DNA from: Methylobacterium sp. Leaf91
Lineage (GTDB): Bacteria > Pseudomonadota > Alphaproteobacteria > Rhizobiales > Beijerinckiaceae
Assembly (NCBI RefSeq): GCF_001422815.1
Contig: NZ_LMMP01000049.1
Span: 126,851 to 190,850, forward strand
Direction of reading: 5' to 3'
DNA length: 64,000 nt
The notes beneath the pieces are model-generated. The model was not told the origin of the DNA. It made no database searches and worked only from the letters and a program-made list of their open reading frames with translations. The position numbers were made by a program, and so were the translations under genes. Positions 59,861 to 64,000 of this stretch are shown piece by piece. Numbering within the stretch: the stretch's first letter is position 1; every line of letters starts with the position of its first letter.

Positions 59861-60829
59861 TCAAACGACGTGGGCGGGTGCGAGGATGCAGGCGGTGTCG
59901 CTGCTGGTCTCCACCTGCAGGGTGGTGTGGCCGATGCCGAACCGTTCCTTGATGCCGACGGCCGTTTTCATGAGGAACTCGTCGTCGGGCCGGCCGCCAG
60001 GCATTAGGAGATGGGCGGTAAGGCATGTCTCCGTGGTGCTCATCGCCCAGATATGCAGGTCGTGGAGTGACGCGACCCCCGGAAGTCCTTCGAGGTGGCT
60101 GCGGACGGCGTCGGGGTCGATGCCCGGCGGGACGGCAGCGAGGGATAGCGTGAGGCTGTCGCGCAGGAGGCCCCAGGTGCTCCAGACGATAATGAAGACG
60201 ATGGCGAGGCTGACGACGGGATCGAGCCAGGTCCATCCGGTGTAGAGGATCACGAGGCCGGCAATGACCACCCCGGCCGAGACGGCGGCGTCGGCGACCA
60301 TGTGCAGGAACGCGCCCTTGATGTTGATGTCCCCCTTGGCACCAGAGGCGAACAGCCAGGCGGTGATGCCGTTCACCAGGATGCCGACCGCCGCGACGAT
60401 CATCACGGTCTTGCCGGCGACCGGGGCGGGCTCGCCGAAGCGCTGGATCGCCTCCCAGGCGATGGCGCCAACGGCCACCAGCAGGAACACCGCGTTGAAC
60501 AGGGCCGCCAGGATCGAGGAGCCCTTCATCCCGTAGGTGTACCGCGCGCTCGGGGCGCGCTTGGCCAGCACCGTCGCGATCCACGCCACGACGAGACCGA
60601 GCACGTCCGAGAGGTTGTGTCCGGCATCGGCCAGCAGGGCCATCGAGTTCGCCAGCACCCCATAAGTGGCCTCGATGGCGACGAAGCCCACATTGAGGGC
60701 GATGCCAATTGCGAACGCCTTCCCGAAGCTCGCCGGGGCGTGGGAATGCCCGGGATGGTCATGGGTCGCATGGGCCTCATGGTCATGCGACCCGTGGTCG
60801 TGACCGGCGTGTGCGTCGTTCGTCGTCAT
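59861..60829 (-). CDS. czcD: CDF-family metal exporter (CzcD/DmeF type)
   Basis: A 322-residue inner-membrane metal/H+ antiporter. The start at 60829 (MTTNDAHAGHDHGSHDHE) has an AGGACG site; the longer frame to 60859 has none. A His-rich N-terminus precedes six helices with the metal-site blocks LANSMALLADAGHNLSDVLG and HMVADAAVSAGVVIAGLVIL, then the cytoplasmic domain (LHDLHIWAMSTTETCLTAHL). It exports Zn, Co or Cd to the periplasm, where the CzcBA pump can take over. It lies 10 bases before the response-regulator frame. Confidence 0.93.
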   Translation of the reverse strand: MTTNDAHAGHDHGSHDHEAHATHDHPGHSHAPASFGKAFAIGIALNVGFVAIEATYGVLANSMALLADAGHNLSDVLGLVVAWIATVLAKRAPSARYTYGMKGSSILAALFNAVFLLVAVGAIAWEAIQRFGEPAPVAGKTVMIVAAVGILVNGITAWLFASGAKGDINIKGAFLHMVADAAVSAGVVIAGLVILYTGWTWLDPVVSLAIVFIIVWSTWGLLRDSLTLSLAAVPPGIDPDAVRSHLEGLPGVASLHDLHIWAMSTTETCLTAHLLMPGGRPDDEFLMKTAVGIKERFGIGHTTLQVETSSDTACILAPAHVV

Positions 60830-60875
60830 GGTCGTCCTGTAGCGGTCTTCGACATTCAACGGGTTTGACCGGGGC

Positions 60876-61085
60876 TCACTTGGCCGGTGCGGGGAGCGTC
60901 GCGACGGCGTCTCTCTGGTGCTCGGTCCAGGCCTGCTGAAGAATTTGGATTGAGGAAGTCACGAAGATCTCGGCCATCACCGCCGCCACGATCAGGTCGG
61001 GCCACGCCATGACGGCGCCCTTTAACCTTAGAGCCGCGACGACGATCATGAGTAAAGGTCCGCCCTCCGCTAGGTAGGCTTGCAC
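60876..61085 (-). pseudogene. C-terminal fragment of a second CDF-type transporter
   Basis: About 70 codons read WPDLIVAAVMAEIFVTSSIQ then ILQQAWTEHQRD, the last membrane helix region of Co/Zn/Cd cation transporters. The preceding part is weakly similar and ends in unrelated DNA near 61085, where only a GTG is available as a start. The N-terminal four-fifths of the gene are missing. It is probably the remnant left after a deletion or insertion next to the IS-like debris at 61.3-61.9 kb. Confidence 0.65.
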
Positions 61086-61675
61086 TCGATATGCGCGCCG
61101 TGAATTTTGGGGAGGCTCCTACGTGGCGGGCAGGAGGCTCGTTTTTGGAACGTCGGTCGCATCGCCGCAGCCGGCAGTTGGTGATGATGGTGAAGGGGGA
61201 CGGCGACCGAGGTCTGTAAGTCGTCTGGATGTGCCCGCACGAATGGCGGAAGGGTATGGTGCTGCATCCTCGGCGGGGGCGGTTAAGGGCCAGTTTTAAA
61301 GAGCCGTGTGCCCACACTATGGAATCGTCAGAACCGCCTGTCGACGCCAACATACACCCTTTATTGACGTCGGCGGCTGACCTGGGCGCATACTGATGTA
61401 GCCAGGGTCATCGATCTCAGCCGCTTGTTCTGCCAGATCGTCCCGAGCCTCTGTTTCTAGCAGCCGTCGATAAAATCAGATGTCACAGGGTTCAATCACT
61501 GGCTGGATGAAGCGCAAACCTGCGGTGTCTGCATGGCGGAGAGCGTCGCTGCCGGCATCACTTAGCACGGAGACGCCATTCTGTCCGCGCTGATACCGCT
61601 TTGGAGCAGCAGGCAGGTTAAAGGCACATCACCTTTCTCACCTGAAGGGATTCGAGATCAACCGCCCTACCGAGC
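61086..61675. other. Degenerate stretch without genes
   Basis: No frame gives a sensible protein. The lower GC content and the IS3 remnant that follows suggest decayed mobile-element DNA. I could not find terminal inverted repeats. Confidence 0.5.
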
Positions 61676-61837
61676 AAGCCAACCGACACCGCCTATATCG
61701 AGTTGTTCAACGGCCGCCCACCGGGAGAATGTCTGAACGCCTAGTGGTTCCTGTCGTTGACGGATTAGCGCGAAAGCATCGACGAATGGTGGCGCCAATA
61801 TAACAAAAATCAACCTCACACGACCTCAGATAGCTGA
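61676..61837 (+). mobile_element. IS3-family transposase (OrfB) C-terminal remnant
   Basis: One frame reads KPTDTAYIELFNGRPPGECL, then WFLSLTD, RESIDEWWRQYNKNQPHTT, with in-frame stops after NA and after LTD. This is the end of an IS3-type integrase-fold transposase (normally NAYIESFNGxxRxECLN and Y-N-xx-RPHSAL). The catalytic Glu region is altered and the gene is dead. The rest of the element is not recognisable. Confidence 0.75.
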
Positions 61838-62191
61838 ACGCCAAATAATTCGGTGTCAATCATTTACATCTCGATTAATTTTATCCAGATCAGAAGAGGA
61901 ACAGAGCTAATCTAAAATTATGTCGGTCTATAGTTGCACTTTTTCCACCAGATTGAGACAAGCCGTTCTGGCCCTTGTTTGCCAACCTAACTACGTGCCC
62001 CCACCAGGACGCCGCCGCCTGCGACTAGATGACAAGGTTAGCACCTCATAAAGAAAACAATAGATTTTTACACGTTACCTGACATAAGCTCTTTAGATGC
62101 ATCTGATACATAGGGCGAAGTTTCATCCAGGTCATGGAGGTGCCGGAAAAGCATAACTAGGCCCAAATTCGGGCCAGGAGGACCCCTGGGC
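61838..62191. other. AT-richer non-coding stretch
   Basis: This is clearly less GC-rich than the rest of the window, with no plausible gene. It ends with a promoter-like region and an AGGAGG site (62177) before the small gene at 62192. Confidence 0.5.
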
Positions 62192-62401
62192 ATGGGAAGT
62201 GAGCCCGCACTGCAACGGCCGCGTGACCGCTTCACCGACGACCTGTTCAACCCCGATGGGCTAAGTTACGCCAATGTCGAAGAACAGATCATAGCGGAGA
62301 AAGAGGCAGCCCGGCAGGCCGCAAAGGCTAGGAAGCTTGAGCGTGCACGCGAAGTCTACGCGCGCAATCGTCTGATCCGCCTCGCGGCCGCGGCCAACTG
62401 A
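62192..62401 (+). CDS. Small charged protein, unknown function
   Basis: A 69-residue protein starting MGSEPALQRPRDRFTDDLFN with an AGGAGG site 11-16 bases upstream. The second half is one long Ala/Lys/Arg/Glu helix (EEQIIAEKEAARQAAKARKL). It is followed within 10 bases by a good terminator, so it appears to be a complete one-gene unit. I recognise no family. Confidence 0.65.
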   Translation: MGSEPALQRPRDRFTDDLFNPDGLSYANVEEQIIAEKEAARQAAKARKLERAREVYARNRLIRLAAAAN

Positions 62402-62407
62402 TAAGAG

Positions 62408-62442
62408 CGAGCCCGGCAAGCTGTAAAGCTCGCCGGGCTTTT
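62408..62442 (+). terminator. Rho-independent terminator
   Basis: AGCCCGGC (62410-62417) pairs with GCCGGGCT (62432-62439), with an inner AAGCT/AGCT stem, and is followed by four Ts. Confidence 0.85.
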
Positions 62443-62582
62443 CCCATGCCCGCAGGGCGGCGGCATCGCCTGTCTTGTCACGACTTAGCGATCATCGACC
62501 GCTTCAACGGCCGGTTAATGAGCTGTCGGAATACTCCCCCCGGGGTCCCTCCTTGGGCGGCTTGCTCGATTCGTATTTCCTC

Positions 62583-62796
62583 GATGGGGTTCATGGGTAA
62601 GCAATGGGGTTGACGGACCTCCCATGGGAGCCCCCATGGATCAGGGCATCGATCCCAAATTTATTTGCATGCCCCGTAAAGGCCTCTGGATGACCACCAG
62701 GGCAGTCTGACCTGTGCAGGGTCACAGAGTGAAGGTCACCCGAAACTCATGGAGATCCCATGGGAGATAATGGGCTTCCCATGGGCACAACATGGG
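62583..62796. repeat. Cluster of CCCATGGG palindromes and ATGGG half-sites
   Basis: Full palindromes are CTCCCATGGGAG (62619-62630), TCCCATGGGA (62756-62765) and CCCATGGG (62778-62785). Half-sites ATGGG/CCCAT occur near 62584, 62593, 62604, 62634, 62770 and 62792. An AT-rich segment with ATTTATTTGCAT (62659-62670) lies between the groups. The cluster ends about 150 bases before the putative replication gene, where binding sites for its product would be expected. Confidence 0.6.
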
Positions 62797-62943
62797 AGGG
62801 GGTAGGGTAAGTCTCGCGTTAACTTCAGGTGTTAAGGCTAGGCCCCTGAGAAGGCTGGCGGAATACTGACGCCGAGTGCACGTTTTGAGGGTGCGGGCTC
62901 GCAGAGGTGCCGGGCCGCGCACGGTCAAAACCATGCGGATACA

Positions 62944-64000
62944 ATGCCTGCCCGAACCCTGGAACTGCCCCTTGAGGGGCACGACTTCCCCTTGGACTTC
63001 CATTGGAGGACCAAGCCCGCCTTCATCGCCGCCGCCGGCGTCAGCCTGATAGGCCACCCCCGGGCCCTGGAGGCCCGGAACTCCATCATGACCTCGCTCG
63101 TCCGCGCCGCCCTCGCTGGCCAGGGCGGATGGGTCTCCTACTCGCGGAGCAAGCGCTTCTACGCGCCGTTGGCCCGCTACGAGGGTACCGCCTACACGTA
63201 CGACCGGGTCAAGGCGGCCGTGCAGGAACTCCTCGACCTCGGCCTGATCGAGGAGGAGCGCGCGCTCCCCGGTCCCGCCTCTCACGGCTGGCAGTCACGC
63301 ATGCGGGCTACCGACCGGCTCATCGCCGCCTTCCACGACTGCCCCTTCGAGCATGTCGGGCCAAGGGAGGTCATCGAGCTTCGGGACGTCGACGGCGAGC
63401 GCATGGCGTACACGGACACGGACAACACCCGGCGCCTGCGCAAGGTCATGGAGGCCCGCAACGAGGCCGTCGGCGCCATCCGCATCGAGATGCCCGAGGG
63501 CGACGGATGGCTCCACACGCCGGGGCACGTCCTCGCCCGGTCCGAGAAGACCGGCGGCTGGGTTGGCCTCCGCCCGACGCCAGCCCCACGCATGGTTCGT
63601 ATCTACGGCCGGGGCCGATGGGACATGCACGGGCGTCTGTATGGCTGGTGGCAGCAGCTGCCGGCGGCGCGCCGGATCGAGCTCCTCATCAACGGCGAGG
63701 TGGCGTTCGAGAGCGACTGGTCGGCCTGCCACCCGACGCTCCTCTACGCCATGGCGGGCAAGTTGCCGGTCGGCGAGATCTACGACGTGCACGGCTACCA
63801 CCCGAGGCACGTCAAGGCCGCGCTCCTCACGGTCATGAACACTAGGACGACCTATGGCGGCGTCCTGTCCCTCATGAAGCGGGAGGAGGGCGATCCGGGC
63901 GAGTGGCCCCACTCCCTGGACTACACGAAGGGCCTCATGAAGGCCGTCATGCACCGCCACGAGCCCATCGCCCATCTCCTCGGGGCGGACATGGGCATCC
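62944..64000 (+). CDS. Putative plasmid/phage replication protein, C-terminus outside window
   Basis: An uninterrupted frame of 352 codons runs from ATG 62944 off the right edge. Near residues 45-105 a winged-helix-like segment is seen (SIMTSLVRAALAGQGGWVSY, then YDRVKAAVQELLDLGLIEEE). Around Asp258 the motif ESDWSACHPTLLYAMAGKLP resembles the D-[YFW]-S-x-x-HP-x-LLY block of uncharacterised plasmid and phage proteins that I associate with replication. VKAALLTVMNTRTTYG follows as the usual second block. With the palindrome cluster upstream, a replication initiator is the best guess, not proven. Confidence 0.55.
   Translation, partial: MPARTLELPLEGHDFPLDFHWRTKPAFIAAAGVSLIGHPRALEARNSIMTSLVRAALAGQGGWVSYSRSKRFYAPLARYEGTAYTYDRVKAAVQELLDLGLIEEERALPGPASHGWQSRMRATDRLIAAFHDCPFEHVGPREVIELRDVDGERMAYTDTDNTRRLRKVMEARNEAVGAIRIEMPEGDGWLHTPGHVLARSEKTGGWVGLRPTPAPRMVRIYGRGRWDMHGRLYGWWQQLPAARRIELLINGEVAFESDWSACHPTLLYAMAGKLPVGEIYDVHGYHPRHVKAALLTVMNTRTTYGGVLSLMKREEGDPGEWPHSLDYTKGLMKAVMHRHEPIAHLLGADMGI

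Overview
The window looks like accessory-rich DNA from a high-GC alphaproteobacterium, most likely of the Methylobacterium/Methylorubrum type (inference). Supporting signs are a cyo ubiquinol oxidase operon divergent from an MFS gene, a MucR/Ros regulator, an alphaproteobacterial LexA box (GAAC-N7-GAAC) before umuDC, a SorAB sulfite dehydrogenase and uniformly GC-rich codon use. I cannot tell from sequence alone whether it is a chromosome or a megaplasmid.

Layout. 0-10 kb is ordinary: cyoC (partial), cyoB, cyoA, an MFS transporter, two secreted proteins of unknown function, a DUF5872-like protein, argC, a 1.4 kb gap and a mucR-like gene. 10.2-24 kb is a mobile-looking island. It opens with a tRNA-Arg(UCU) gene cut off after the anticodon arm, then holds unrecognised plasmid/phage-type genes around a Lon-like AAA+ ATPase, a repeat array like iterons, two metallophosphoesterase genes, umuDC, and a three-gene operon encoding a TIR protein, a DUF2235 membrane hydrolase and an OLD-type ATPase/TOPRIM nuclease. 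The last is the best candidate for an undescribed system (probably anti-phage). A frameshifted ParE-like toxin closes the island.

24-35 kb carries an arsenic cluster (arsH divergent from arsR, two unrelated arsenate reductases, arsB, an MFS exporter) followed by a copper/silver module (Met/Cys-rich protein, FixH-like protein, CusB and CusA homologues) and response-regulator remnants. 35-46 kb is a sulfite module: phosphoglycerate mutase, a YeiH-type exporter, a TDT-family exporter, SorA/SorB, a beta-propeller protein and a second sulfite oxidase. It is flanked by a five-gene run of a secreted protein, ECF sigma factor, anti-sigma factor, LysR regulator and DUF202 protein.

46-61 kb is a heavy-metal island: a pbr/cad-like set (PAP2 phosphatase, LspA, P1B-type ATPase, MerR regulator with a clear MerR promoter), a czcBA-type RND pump, several small secreted His-rich proteins, a two-component system and a CDF exporter, ending in a truncated second CDF gene. 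61-62 kb is degenerate DNA with an IS3-family remnant. The window ends in a cluster of CCCATGGG palindromes upstream of an open-ended gene that may be a replication initiator.

Together the cargo deals with toxic metals and metalloids (As, Cu/Ag, Pb/Cd/Zn/Co), sulfite, DNA damage and probably phage. Neither RND pump has an outer-membrane channel gene nearby, so they presumably borrow one encoded elsewhere.
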